64,000 nucleotides of DNA, taken from assembly GCF_000708595.2 (NCBI RefSeq), contig NZ_JARP01000007.1, forward strand, positions 124,001 through 188,000, given 5' to 3'. Made by a program: the position numbers and the translations under genes. Of the stretch, positions 44,740 through 52,498 are shown one piece after another. Below the pieces are notes generated by a model. It searched no databases and had not been told where the DNA came from. It saw nothing but the letters and a program-made list of their open reading frames with translations. The first letter of the stretch is position 1, and each line of letters begins with the position of its first letter. This DNA is from Flavobacterium sp. KJJ (lineage in GTDB: Bacteria > Bacteroidota > Bacteroidia > Flavobacteriales > Flavobacteriaceae).

Positions 44740-45448
44740 CTGGACAAATATTCGATTAGTGCTCATTTTTGGGCTTGTACTTTTTTTGTATTCGTTTGCG
44801 CAACACCGAAACGGAGATAGAAAATTAAAAAAATCTATGGTTGTTTTTGTAGGAGAAAATACGCTTTTTGTGAAGCCCGAAACGGTTAATAAATTGTTGA
44901 TAGAAAATAAAAGAGACGCTTCCAGTATCCGAAAAGATGAGTTAGATTTGAATAAGATAGAAAAATCCCTTGATACGCAAGACATGATTGAAAAGTCAGA
45001 CGTTTTTGTAAGTATTGATGGAGTTCTAAAAGCGAGAGTAAAACAGAAGACACCAATAGCGAGAGTTTATGATGGTGATCGCTCTTTTTATATTGACTAT
45101 GAAGGTAATAAAATGCCATTGTCAGATAATTTTACTGCTCGAGTTCCTCTTGTTTCGGGGTCAATAAATGAAAAAAATAACGAAGATTTAGCTGCTCTAT
45201 TTCGCACAATTTACGACGATGCGTTTTTGAAAAAAAACATCATTGCGATTCAAATTATGCCTAATGGCAGCCTAAAAATGTTTAATAGAAATTATAATTA
45301 CTTCATCGATTTTGGCAGAACGATGAATGTTGATAAGAAATTTAATAACTATAAAGCTTTTTTTCAAAAAGCAGTTTTAGATAGTTCGTTATACAAATAC
45401 AATAAAATTGACCTTAGGTTTACGGAACAAGTAGTTTGCACAAAATAA
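44726..45448 (+). CDS. ftsQ: Cell division protein FtsQ/DivIB
   Basis: A 240-residue bitopic membrane protein. A short cytoplasmic end is followed by a membrane helix (about 10-26) and a periplasmic POTRA-like part (about 35-110), where LIENKRDASSIRKDELDLNK starts the domain. Conservation of FtsQ is low and the POTRA shape is inferred; the position between murC and ftsA is the main support. It starts within the end of murC and ends 6 bases before ftsA. Confidence 0.88.
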   Translation: MKIFNWTNIRLVLIFGLVLFLYSFAQHRNGDRKLKKSMVVFVGENTLFVKPETVNKLLIENKRDASSIRKDELDLNKIEKSLDTQDMIEKSDVFVSIDGVLKARVKQKTPIARVYDGDRSFYIDYEGNKMPLSDNFTARVPLVSGSINEKNNEDLAALFRTIYDDAFLKKNIIAIQIMPNGSLKMFNRNYNYFIDFGRTMNVDKKFNNYKAFFQKAVLDSSLYKYNKIDLRFTEQVVCTK

Positions 45449-45454
45449 TAGAAA

Positions 45455-46864
45455 ATGGAAAAAGATAACATTGCAGTAGGTCTAGATATTGGAACAACCA
45501 AAATAGTTGCCATGATAGGCAAGAAAAACGAGTATGGTAAACTGGAAATTTTGGGTATTGGAAAATCCAAAAGTTTGGGTGTGGCGAGAGGCGTTGTAAA
45601 CAACATTACGCAAACAATTCAATCGATTCAACAAGCGATCCTTGAAGCAGAAAATAATTCCGGTTATAAAATTAAAGATGTTGTTGTAGGTATTGCAGGA
45701 CAGCACATCAGAAGTATACAGCATACAGATTACATCAGCCGAAGCAATCCGGAAGAAGTAATTGGCGAAAAAGATATTCAGCTTTTGATTGACCAGGTTA
45801 ATAAACTAGCCATGTTGCCAGGAGAAGAAATTATTCACGTTTTGCCACAAGAGTTTAAAATTGACGGGCAGTCTGAAATTAAAGAGCCAATCGGAATGTA
45901 CGGCGGAAGATTAGAGTCTAGTTTTCACGTAGTGGTGGGGCAGGCTTCTTCGATCAGAAATGTTGGAAGATGTATTCAGAGTTCAGGAATCGAATTGTCA
46001 GGATTGACATTAGAACCTTTAGCGTCTGCAGATGCCGTTTTAAGTCAAGAAGAAAAAGAAGCAGGTGTAGCCCTAATTGATATTGGTGGAGGAACAACTG
46101 ATTTGGCCATTTTTAAAGATGGAATCATTCGTCATACTGCAGTTATTCCTTTTGGAGGAAATGTAATTACAGACGATATCAAAGAAGGCTGTTCGATTAT
46201 CGAAAAACAAGCAGAGCTTTTAAAAATAAAATTCGGATCAGCTTGGCCAGGAGAAAATAAGGACAACGAAATTGTTTCTATTCCAGGTTTGAGAGGCAGA
46301 GAGCCAAAAGAAATTTCGCTTAAAAACTTATCTAAAATTATTCACGCCCGTGTGGTAGAAATTATAGAGCAGGTTTTTGCAGAAATTAAAGCTTACGGTC
46401 ACGAAGATCCCCGCAAAAAATTAATTGCAGGAATTGTTCTTACTGGCGGAGGTGCTCAACTAAAACATATTAAGCAATTAGTAGAGTACATTACAGGTAT
46501 GGATACCAGAATTGGATATCCAAATGAACATTTAGCAGGAAATTCTAGCGAAGAAATCTCTAGTCCGTTATTTGCAACAGCAGTTGGTTTAGTAATGAAC
46601 AGCATCGAAAATAGTACGCAAAGTGCTATTAGAATGGAAGTTGTAAATGAACAGCCGAAAGTGGTTTACAGAAATGTGCCGCCACCTGTGCAACAGCGAT
46701 ACGAAGTAGAAGAAAACTACGTTGAAAGAGTAGAAACTATTGAGGAGCCAAGAGATGTTAGAAATAATATGGCTCAAGAAGAATCTACAGAAACAAAAAT
46801 CAGGAGATCATTTTTTGATAGATATGTCGATAAAATCAAAGATTTTTTAGACAACGCAGAATAA
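45455..46864 (+). CDS. ftsA: Cell division protein FtsA
   Basis: A 469-residue actin-like ATPase that tethers FtsZ to the membrane. The phosphate-1 motif is VGLDIGTTKIVAMIG near the start; the second is LIDIGGGTTDLAIF and the adenosine motif appears as LTGGGAQLKHI. The SHS2 (1C) insert lies in the first half. The C-terminal helix RRSFFDRYVDKIKDFLDNAE is amphipathic and should be the membrane-binding motif. The spacer to ftsZ is 85 bases. Confidence 0.96.
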   Translation: MEKDNIAVGLDIGTTKIVAMIGKKNEYGKLEILGIGKSKSLGVARGVVNNITQTIQSIQQAILEAENNSGYKIKDVVVGIAGQHIRSIQHTDYISRSNPEEVIGEKDIQLLIDQVNKLAMLPGEEIIHVLPQEFKIDGQSEIKEPIGMYGGRLESSFHVVVGQASSIRNVGRCIQSSGIELSGLTLEPLASADAVLSQEEKEAGVALIDIGGGTTDLAIFKDGIIRHTAVIPFGGNVITDDIKEGCSIIEKQAELLKIKFGSAWPGENKDNEIVSIPGLRGREPKEISLKNLSKIIHARVVEIIEQVFAEIKAYGHEDPRKKLIAGIVLTGGGAQLKHIKQLVEYITGMDTRIGYPNEHLAGNSSEEISSPLFATAVGLVMNSIENSTQSAIRMEVVNEQPKVVYRNVPPPVQQRYEVEENYVERVETIEEPRDVRNNMAQEESTETKIRRSFFDRYVDKIKDFLDNAE

Positions 46865-46949
46865 AGTAATAAAGAGAAAAGGATTACTTTTTTGGCCCCA
46901 AGTCAGGAAGTAAAAAATGTATTAAATAAGAATTTCAAAAACCAAAAAG

Positions 46950-48938
46950 ATGATGAGCAACTCAGAATTTGGAAGTATTTCATTTGATTTACCAAAAAAC
47001 CAATCAAATGTAATAAAAGTAATAGGTGTAGGTGGAGGTGGTAGTAATGCTATCAACCATATGTTTAAGCAAGGTATTAAAGGCGTAGATTTTATCGTTT
47101 GTAATACTGACTCACAGGCACTTCAAAATAGTTCAGTACCTAACAAAATTCAGTTAGGAGTTAATTTAACAGAAGGTCTTGGAGCAGGAGCAAATCCTGA
47201 TGTAGGACAACAGTCTGCTATTGAGAGCATCGCTGATATCGAAAAAATGTTAGACCGTGGTACTAAGATGGTATTTATTACCGCTGGTATGGGTGGTGGA
47301 ACAGGTACTGGTGCAGCTCCAGTAATAGCACAATTAGCAAAAGAAAGAGAAATCTTGACTGTTGGTATTGTGACTATTCCTTTTCAGTTTGAAGGGAAAG
47401 TTCGTCAAGAGCAGGCACTTTTAGGAATTGAGAAATTGCGCAAGCAAGTAGATTCGCTAATTGTAATTAATAATAATAAATTAAGAGAAGTATACGGAAA
47501 TCTTGGTTTCAAAGCAGGATTCTCAAAAGCGGATGAAGTTTTAGCAACTGCCTCTAGAGGTATTGCTGAAGTAATTACGCATCACTATACTCAAAATATC
47601 GATTTACGTGACGCTAAAACTGTTCTTTCGAATAGTGGAACAGCGATCATGGGATCTTCTGTTGCATCGGGCGAAAATAGAGCAAAAGATGCTATTATTT
47701 CAGCATTGGATTCTCCGTTGTTAAACGATAACAAAATTACAGGAGCCAAAAACGTATTGTTGCTTATCGTTTCTGGATCAAACGAAATTACTTTGGATGA
47801 GATTGGAGAAATCAACGATCACATTCAGGCAGAAGCAGGTTACAATGCTAATATTATCATGGGAGTTGGTGAAGACGAAACTCTTGGTGAAGCTATTGCC
47901 GTAACTATCATCGCTACTGGTTTTGATGTTGAACAACAAAATGAAATCGTAAATACTGAACCTAAAAAAATAATTCATACGTTAGAAGATGAGCAAAGAA
48001 GTGTTCATAATTTGACGAATAAATCGCTTGCGTCTTTTGATTTAAATCCTGAAACACCTACTGCGAAATCAGATGAGAAAATTGTTTTTGATTTAATGGA
48101 AGAGACATTTGCTGATACGGTTGCTCCCGTAGTGCCAACACCTGTTGCTCCAGTTGCAGTTGCTCCATCTATAAATCAGGAAGAATTGGTTGTAATGTCT
48201 GAGTTTATCAAAAATCTTGATGTTACTTTTGAAATCGTTTCGCCAATTACAGATATCGATTTTACAATTTCAGCTCCAGAAGTTCCAGCATTTCAAGAAG
48301 CTAAACCTGTTCAAAGAACTTTTGAAAGAGAAGAGCAAACAACGTTCTCATTTGATTTGCCTCTTTTTAGATCAGAGCCAGAAGTGAAGAAAGAGCCAGT
48401 TGTTGAAGACAATAAAATTTTATTCGAATTGACAAATGAAACTCGTAATATCAAAGTAAATGATCCAGTACAATTTGTACCGGTAACGGAACTTTCTGAT
48501 AAAGGAGTTATCAAATATTCTTTAGAAGAGTATATGGAAGTTGAGAATGAATTAGTGACTTCAAAACCAGTTGAAAAAATAGAAGATGTAGTTCCTGCAG
48601 AATTAAATATCACTATGAAACCAAGAGTTGACTTTGCAAGTGAAGCGGATTATTCGACTACTGCAAATGTTTCTCCAATGGAATTGACAATCGAAGAAAC
48701 TTTACGCTTAAGAGCTGAAGAAAGAAGAAAGAAACTAAAAGAGTTTAATTATAAATTCCATAATAATGTTTCTAGAATTGACGAGCTTGAAAAAGAGCCA
48801 GCTTACAAAAGATTAGGTATCGATTTGTCTAATTCACAGTCAAATAATACTAATTCTAGAATCTCAGTTGGAACAGACAGTAACAACGATTTGCAATTGC
48901 GTTCAAACAATTCATTTTTGCATGACAATGTAGATTAA
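46950..48938 (+). CDS. ftsZ: Cell division GTPase FtsZ with a long C-terminal extension
   Basis: A 662-residue tubulin homolog, about 280 residues longer than E. coli FtsZ. Residues 1 to about 325 form the GTPase domain: IKVIGVGGGGSNAINHMF, the tubulin signature G115-GGTGTG-121 (MGGGTGTGAAP), and the T7 loop region NDHIQAEAGYNANIIMGVGED. Residues about 330-600 are a Glu/Pro/Val-rich, probably disordered linker. Near the end the block RIDELEKEPAYKRLGIDL is conserved in Bacteroidetes FtsZ and may take the role of the C-terminal peptide. Start may be the first or second of two ATGs. A terminator follows. Confidence 0.96.
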   Translation: MMSNSEFGSISFDLPKNQSNVIKVIGVGGGGSNAINHMFKQGIKGVDFIVCNTDSQALQNSSVPNKIQLGVNLTEGLGAGANPDVGQQSAIESIADIEKMLDRGTKMVFITAGMGGGTGTGAAPVIAQLAKEREILTVGIVTIPFQFEGKVRQEQALLGIEKLRKQVDSLIVINNNKLREVYGNLGFKAGFSKADEVLATASRGIAEVITHHYTQNIDLRDAKTVLSNSGTAIMGSSVASGENRAKDAIISALDSPLLNDNKITGAKNVLLLIVSGSNEITLDEIGEINDHIQAEAGYNANIIMGVGEDETLGEAIAVTIIATGFDVEQQNEIVNTEPKKIIHTLEDEQRSVHNLTNKSLASFDLNPETPTAKSDEKIVFDLMEETFADTVAPVVPTPVAPVAVAPSINQEELVVMSEFIKNLDVTFEIVSPITDIDFTISAPEVPAFQEAKPVQRTFEREEQTTFSFDLPLFRSEPEVKKEPVVEDNKILFELTNETRNIKVNDPVQFVPVTELSDKGVIKYSLEEYMEVENELVTSKPVEKIEDVVPAELNITMKPRVDFASEADYSTTANVSPMELTIEETLRLRAEERRKKLKEFNYKFHNNVSRIDELEKEPAYKRLGIDLSNSQSNNTNSRISVGTDSNNDLQLRSNNSFLHDNVD

Positions 48939-48963
48939 TTTTACAATCATATAAATAATATAG

Positions 48964-48998
48964 CCCGAAAATTGGATTTAATTTTCGGGTTATTTTTT
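48964..48998 (+). terminator. Terminator of the dcw cluster
   Basis: CCCGAAAATT (48964-48973) pairs with AATTTTCGGG (48980-48989) around GGATTT and is followed by a T-rich run. It separates ftsZ from the yqeY-like gene. Confidence 0.8.
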
Positions 48999-49140
48999 TT
49001 ATCTTCGCACAGAATTTAAAATTTGACTTCTTTAATAGACTTTTAAAGTTAATCTTGTGGTCAGTTCGAGTCAAGTCGATAAAATTTTTCAATCCTAATA
49101 TCAATTTATAGGCATCAGCTTATTCAAATAAAATTAAAAA

Positions 49141-49590
49141 ATGAGTTTACAAACACTAATCATGGACGAGATTAAAACCGCCATGAGAGCAAAAGATACA
49201 GTAGCATTAGAAGCATTAAGAGCAATTAAATCTGAAATGTTATTAGCTGCAACAGCTTCGGGTTCTAAAGAAGAATTAACAGAAGATTATGAAGTAAAAC
49301 TACTTCAGAGATTGGTTAAAACTCGTAAAGAAAGTGCTAGAATTTTTACAGAACAAAACCGTCCAGATTTAGCCGAACCAGAATTGGCTCAAGTTGCCGT
49401 AATAGAAAAATTCTTGCCAGCTCAATTAAGTGAAGAAGAAGTAGAAGCGGTAGTAGCAAAAATTATTGCTGAAACTGGAGCTTCAGGAATTGCTTCAATG
49501 GGAAAAGTTATGGGATTAGCATCTGCACAATTAGGCGGAACTGCTGAAGGAAAAACTATTTCTGCAATTGTAAAGAAATTATTGGTTTAA
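49141..49590 (+). CDS. GatB/YqeY domain protein
   Basis: A 149-residue protein made of the YqeY (GatB/Yqey) helical domain, the same fold as the tail of the amidotransferase GatB that holds tRNA. The stretch LQTLIMDEIKTAMRAKDTVA, EALRAIKSEMLLA and the C-terminal GKVMGLASAQLGGTAEGKTI are typical. The role is not clear; tRNA-related binding is expected. Commonly found downstream of ftsZ in Flavobacteria, though a terminator lies between here. Confidence 0.9.
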   Translation: MSLQTLIMDEIKTAMRAKDTVALEALRAIKSEMLLAATASGSKEELTEDYEVKLLQRLVKTRKESARIFTEQNRPDLAEPELAQVAVIEKFLPAQLSEEEVEAVVAKIIAETGASGIASMGKVMGLASAQLGGTAEGKTISAIVKKLLV

Positions 49591-49601
49591 AAATGTTTAG
49601 A

Positions 49602-49639
49602 TTTAGAGTTCAGATTTTAGATTGAATCTGAATTCTAAA
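49602..49639 (+). terminator. Hairpin after the yqeY-like gene
   Basis: TTTAGAGTTCAGATT (49602-49616) pairs with AATCTGAATTCTAAA (49625-49639) with one G-T pair and an 8-base loop. There is no strong T run directly after, so termination may be partial. Confidence 0.55.
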
Positions 49640-49664
49640 ATCATAAATCTACAATCAAAAAAAC

Positions 49665-49738
49665 GACCGCGTAGTTCAACTGGATAGAATATCAGATTTC
49701 GGCTCTGAGGGTTGGGGGTTCGAACCCCTCCGCGGTCA
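49665..49738 (+). tRNA. tRNA-Arg(TCG)
   Basis: 74 bases with a perfect acceptor stem (GACCGCG / CGCGGTC) and discriminator A. The D-loop is AACTGGATA, the anticodon loop TTTCGGC gives anticodon TCG (Arg), and the T-arm is GGGGGTTCGAACCCCTC. It is followed at once by the hairpin that is repeated at 52223-52265, marking this tRNA as an integration hot spot. Confidence 0.95.
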
Positions 49739-49741
49739 CTA

Positions 49742-49784
49742 TAAATTTTAAAAGCCTGAGAATTTATGTTCTCAGGCTTTTTTT
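49742..49784. repeat. Direct repeat copy 1, including the tRNA-Arg terminator
   Basis: This 43-base segment is identical to 52223-52265. It includes the hairpin AAAAGCCTGAGAA (49750-49762) / TTCTCAGGCTTTT (49769-49781) and T run, which is the tRNA terminator. The match extends left to 49734 (GGTCACT) with one mismatch, so the last bases of the tRNA are included. The 2.48 kb between the copies holds the cassette-like array. Confidence 0.85.
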
Positions 49785-49846
49785 GTGGTTCGAAAATTTT
49801 CAACATTTTCTTCTATCTTTGAAGCCGCCTATGTTTACAGATATTT

Positions 49847-49956
49847 TAACTCGAACTCATCATGGAGCTGTTATTTTTAGAATTCTCTTTCAGGTTCTAA
49901 TGTTAAGATTTAGCTCCATAACTAGTGCTCAAATCAGTTGTAGTAGATGTTAGCGG
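49847..49956 (-). repeat. attC-like imperfect hairpin, site A
   Basis: The site starts with TAAC (49847-49850) and ends with GTTAGCGG (49949-49956), and lies just downstream of the stop of the 49961-50353 gene in gene orientation. Its two halves are partly complementary: ATGGAGCT near 49860 pairs with AGCTCCAT near 49911. It shares CTCAAAT-x-GTTAGCGG ends with site C. This site is the least regular of the three. Confidence 0.45.
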
Positions 49957-49960
49957 TTAT

Positions 49961-50353
49961 TTATTTTTTAGGGATTTCCAATTTTTCAATCTTAATTTTT
50001 AGTTCTTGAATTTTTTTAATTTCTTCAAACTGTTTTAACTCCAATGACCCATTTGTAAATCTATCTATCGCTTTTGTAACGAATTCTCTTTTTTCAAAAA
50101 CAAGATGTACATAAGATTGCGTTTGCTTAATCTTACTCTGCTTATGATGCCACTGAAAATTACTAAATCTTACCTTCACAATATTATTCCACAATTTTAT
50201 AAATGGAATTGAAAGTTTTTCCTTTAGAAGAAATTGTTCATACTCTTCTATAAACTCGGTGTAGTCATTAAAATATCCATTATCCCATTCGCTTTTAATG
50301 TAAGCTAGCAATTCGTCATGCCTATTTTCTGAAATCCATGTATTTGTCGACAT
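49961..50353 (-). CDS. Hypothetical protein, cassette gene 1
   Basis: A 130-residue soluble protein with no signal peptide or membrane helix. It is charged and helical at both ends: WISENRHDELLAYIKSEWDN near the start and a Lys/Glu-rich coiled tail (FEEIKKIQELKIKIEKLEIP). I recognise no domain. It is one of three single small genes on the minus strand, each followed by an attC-like hairpin, a pattern of integron-type cassettes that often carry toxin, antitoxin or defence genes. The stop lies 5 bases from site A. Confidence 0.6.
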   Translation of the reverse strand: MSTNTWISENRHDELLAYIKSEWDNGYFNDYTEFIEEYEQFLLKEKLSIPFIKLWNNIVKVRFSNFQWHHKQSKIKQTQSYVHLVFEKREFVTKAIDRFTNGSLELKQFEEIKKIQELKIKIEKLEIPKK

Positions 50354-50456
50354 TAAAAATACTTATGTCAACTGGAAGATTATTCTTCAATCTCCAATCA
50401 TGATATTTCATTGATTCCTTTATGAATGTTGTTCTGCTCATAGTGTGGATAAATAA

Positions 50457-50595
50457 CCGCTAACGTTCTGATGCTAAAGCGGGCTTGGGATTAAATTAAG
50501 CCCATTCTTCGGATTTGCCAAATCTTCCAAATCCAACACCATATTTAAATTAAGCCAAATTCCCAAATTGCTTTTAGCGTGTGTTACAAGCCGTA
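50457..50595 (-). repeat. attC-like imperfect hairpin, site B
   Basis: It begins CCGCTAACGTTCTG (50457-50470) and ends near GTGTTACAAGCC. Inside, GCTAAA (50473-50478) and TTGGGA (50485-50490) pair with TCCCAA (50561-50566) and TTTAGC (50573-50578) in mirror order. TAAC is 8 bases from the stem on one side and GTTA 4 bases on the other, the same as in site C. The centre holds CTTCGGATTTGCCAAATC, also found in site C. Confidence 0.6.
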
Positions 50596-50599
50596 CCTA

Positions 50600-51223
50600 T
50601 TATAAGTTATCGATGTAACATTCAAAAAATGGTTTTTCGCGGTTAATTGTTTGAAGTTTTTTCATGTTTTGTTGAAAATTCAAAAGAGATTTGTGAGGAA
50701 CAATCTCATTTTCTTTTGACAAATAACATCCACTGATAATATTCTTTATTTCACTAAAATTAAAGCCTTCAGGCAAATCAAAAAACTGCCAATTCCATCT
50801 TGTTCCGAAACTTAACTTTCTGCCATCTTCAAATTCAGCTACAAAAACTGTCCAACTCATTGCCGTCTCGCCTTCAACTTTTTTGTAAACTTCTAATGGC
50901 ATTTCAAATCTACTTTTGGTAACATTTGTTATATCATATATATTTATGCAATTTCCTTTTGTTACAAAATTTTTTACGATTTCTCTATATCCAAATTCTT
51001 TTGATTTATTAGAGAAGATACTTTTATTAGATTGTTCTTCTTTAAATCTTCTGATTGCTAAGTCTAAAGTTTTTTCGGAATTTCTAAAAATCACACACGG
51101 TAAAAAAGTTCCATCAGTTAATGTAACAGAAGCTCGAAAACCTAAGCCAAAGTTGCTATCTGGGACTGGTTCTACATTATGTTTTAAAAAGTGAATAATT
51201 TCTGTTTCAATTAATGGTTTCAT
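50600..51223 (-). CDS. Hypothetical protein, cassette gene 2
   Basis: A 207-residue soluble protein without signal peptide. It shows an alternating beta pattern (FGLGFRASVTLTDGTFLPCV, then SWTVFVAEFEDGRKLSFGTR) suggestive of a beta-rich fold with an aromatic core (WNWQFFDLPEGF). I do not recognise a named family. It lies between sites B and C in the same orientation as the other cassette genes. It starts shortly after the end of site C, in keeping with one gene per cassette. Confidence 0.6.
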   Translation of the reverse strand: MKPLIETEIIHFLKHNVEPVPDSNFGLGFRASVTLTDGTFLPCVIFRNSEKTLDLAIRRFKEEQSNKSIFSNKSKEFGYREIVKNFVTKGNCINIYDITNVTKSRFEMPLEVYKKVEGETAMSWTVFVAEFEDGRKLSFGTRWNWQFFDLPEGFNFSEIKNIISGCYLSKENEIVPHKSLLNFQQNMKKLQTINREKPFFECYIDNL

Positions 51224-51240
51224 CGGTGGTAGTTTGCTTT

Positions 51241-51370
51241 TAACGTTCTGGAACTATAGCGGATTTGGCATAAATTAGAGCCATTCTTCGGATTTGCCAA
51301 ATCATTCAAAATGCAAAATTATTTTTCCATAAATACTATTGCTCAAATTCGTTTTAGTAGCTGTTAGCGG
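51241..51370 (-). repeat. attC-like imperfect hairpin, site C
   Basis: Left end TAACGTTCTGGAACTATAGC (51241-51260), right end GTTAGCGG (51363-51370). ACTATAGCGGATTTGGC on the left matches the reverse complement of the right half, ACTAAAACGAATTTGAGC, with small mismatches and unpaired bases. The stop codon of cassette gene 3 (51364-51366) lies inside the GTTAGCGG end. Shares CATTCTTCGGATTTGCCAAA with site B. Confidence 0.6.
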
Positions 51371-51906
51371 TTCGGTTTTTTCTCAAGTTGTTCATTTAGA
51401 CAATTCTTTAATAGTCTTTCCAAATCGTCAAAATCATATTTTAAAGTATTGGAAGTTATAGACAAAGGAGTTCCGTACATTTTTTCATTTGCAAGCATTA
51501 GTTTACGGCGAATTGATCCAACTCTATCGAGATATTTGTCTGTATTATTCGTAAAAATCAATAAAAATTTTGTCGACATTATTTGTTCAGTTTTAATTTC
51601 TGTAATGTCCATCCAATTTATTAAACCAACACTTGATGCGTTTGTATTATCAGTAATTCCATTTTCGTCGACTGTTAAGCCAATTCTATTGTCAAACAAT
51701 TTTATAATTCCATAAATACCTGCTAGACCAAACAATAAAATACTTGCGATACCTGAAATTCTTATAAATTCTGTGCTTCGCATTATCGGTGAAATAAATT
51801 TTTCAGGATTAATTACAAAAAGCGTTCCTAACATCACAAAAACCAATGCCCCAAGTAATAAAAAAAATATTTTAGTCTTGCTTAATGGAATTTCAATTTT
51901 ATTCAT
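51364..51906 (-). CDS. STM3941-like membrane protein, cassette gene 3
   Basis: A 180-residue protein with two membrane helices near the N-terminus (about 11-33, FFLLLGALVFVMLGTLFVI, and 47-69, ISGIASILLFGLAGIYGIIK) and a soluble C-terminal part (about 75-180) that resembles a PH-like domain (LTVDENGITDNTNASSVGLI; WMDITEIKTEQIMSTKFLLI). This architecture is that of the STM3941 family, of unknown function, found scattered on mobile elements. Its TAA stop is part of the CCGCTAAC end of site C. Confidence 0.75.
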   Translation of the reverse strand: MNKIEIPLSKTKIFFLLLGALVFVMLGTLFVINPEKFISPIMRSTEFIRISGIASILLFGLAGIYGIIKLFDNRIGLTVDENGITDNTNASSVGLINWMDITEIKTEQIMSTKFLLIFTNNTDKYLDRVGSIRRKLMLANEKMYGTPLSITSNTLKYDFDDLERLLKNCLNEQLEKKPNR

Positions 51907-52192
51907 TTTAACACTATTATTTTAGTTCTTTTTTTGGTCTAGTTTCGTTATAAGTTGACCGCTAACTTGTCTATACTCTGACAAGGGTCAGGGTTTATTT
52001 ATTATCAAATATATAATAATAAACTATAAATAATCAAAAGAGCTTTAATTCGTTGAATGCTTCTCGTGCTGACATGGGTATAAAATTCTTACTGCTTTAT
52101 TGAATCAGCACAAACACGATTAATCAATAGTAATATGAACGTTGACTCAAAAAACTAAATATCATTTAAAATCTTTAAATCTTCAATTAAAA
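51907..52192. other. Non-coding right part of the cassette segment
   Basis: No ORF is seen. CCGCTAAC (51959-51966) begins a fragment that looks like one half of an attC-like site: TAAC, 8 bases, then ACTCTGACAAGGGTC, with TTGTC and GACAA able to pair. No matching second half is visible. The rest is AT-rich without recognisable structure. Confidence 0.4.
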
Positions 52193-52265
52193 GGTTCGAA
52201 TTCTGTACCGTCAAGGTCACTTTAAATTTTAAAAGCCTGAGAATTTATGTTCTCAGGCTTTTTTT
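52193..52265 (+). repeat. tRNA-Arg 3'-end remnant plus direct repeat copy 2
   Basis: GGTTCGAA (52193-52200) recalls the T-loop of the tRNA-Arg gene, and GGTCACT (52215-52221) its 3' end, but the rest of the tRNA is absent and the stem bases do not pair. From 52223 to 52265 the sequence equals 49742-49784 exactly, including the hairpin and T run. It is a partial copy of the tRNA end and terminator. Confidence 0.75.
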
Positions 52266-52474
52266 ATTAAAACAAAAACTAATATAGTTCCAATATTCCA
52301 TTCTTCTAAGTAACTTTTTTAATATCTCATTTCATTCAAATAACTGCTTCAAACTAGATTATAATAAAGATTTTATCTCAGTTTTTTCGTATAAAAACAA
52401 CCAACAAACAGTCCATTTTTCTCTTATATCTATAATTTTCTCTTCTTTAATGACAGAATTTTATTGATAAACTA

Positions 52475-52482
52475 TATTTTTG
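52475..52482 (+). promoter_or_regulatory. -7 element for the TPR/AraC regulator
   Basis: TATTTTTG matches TAnnTTTG and the ATG at 52499 is 17 bases further. The 230 bases before it (52266-52498) show no ORF. Confidence 0.45.
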
Positions 52483-52498
52483 TGAGAAACCACTATGT

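Noticed and set aside
49847..51370. CRISPR array
   Set aside because: The repeated hairpins are spaced by whole genes, differ in sequence and have no short uniform spacers.
52193..52222. A second tRNA gene
   Set aside because: Only the T-loop word and the last bases resemble a tRNA; no acceptor, D or anticodon arm is present, so it is treated as a remnant.
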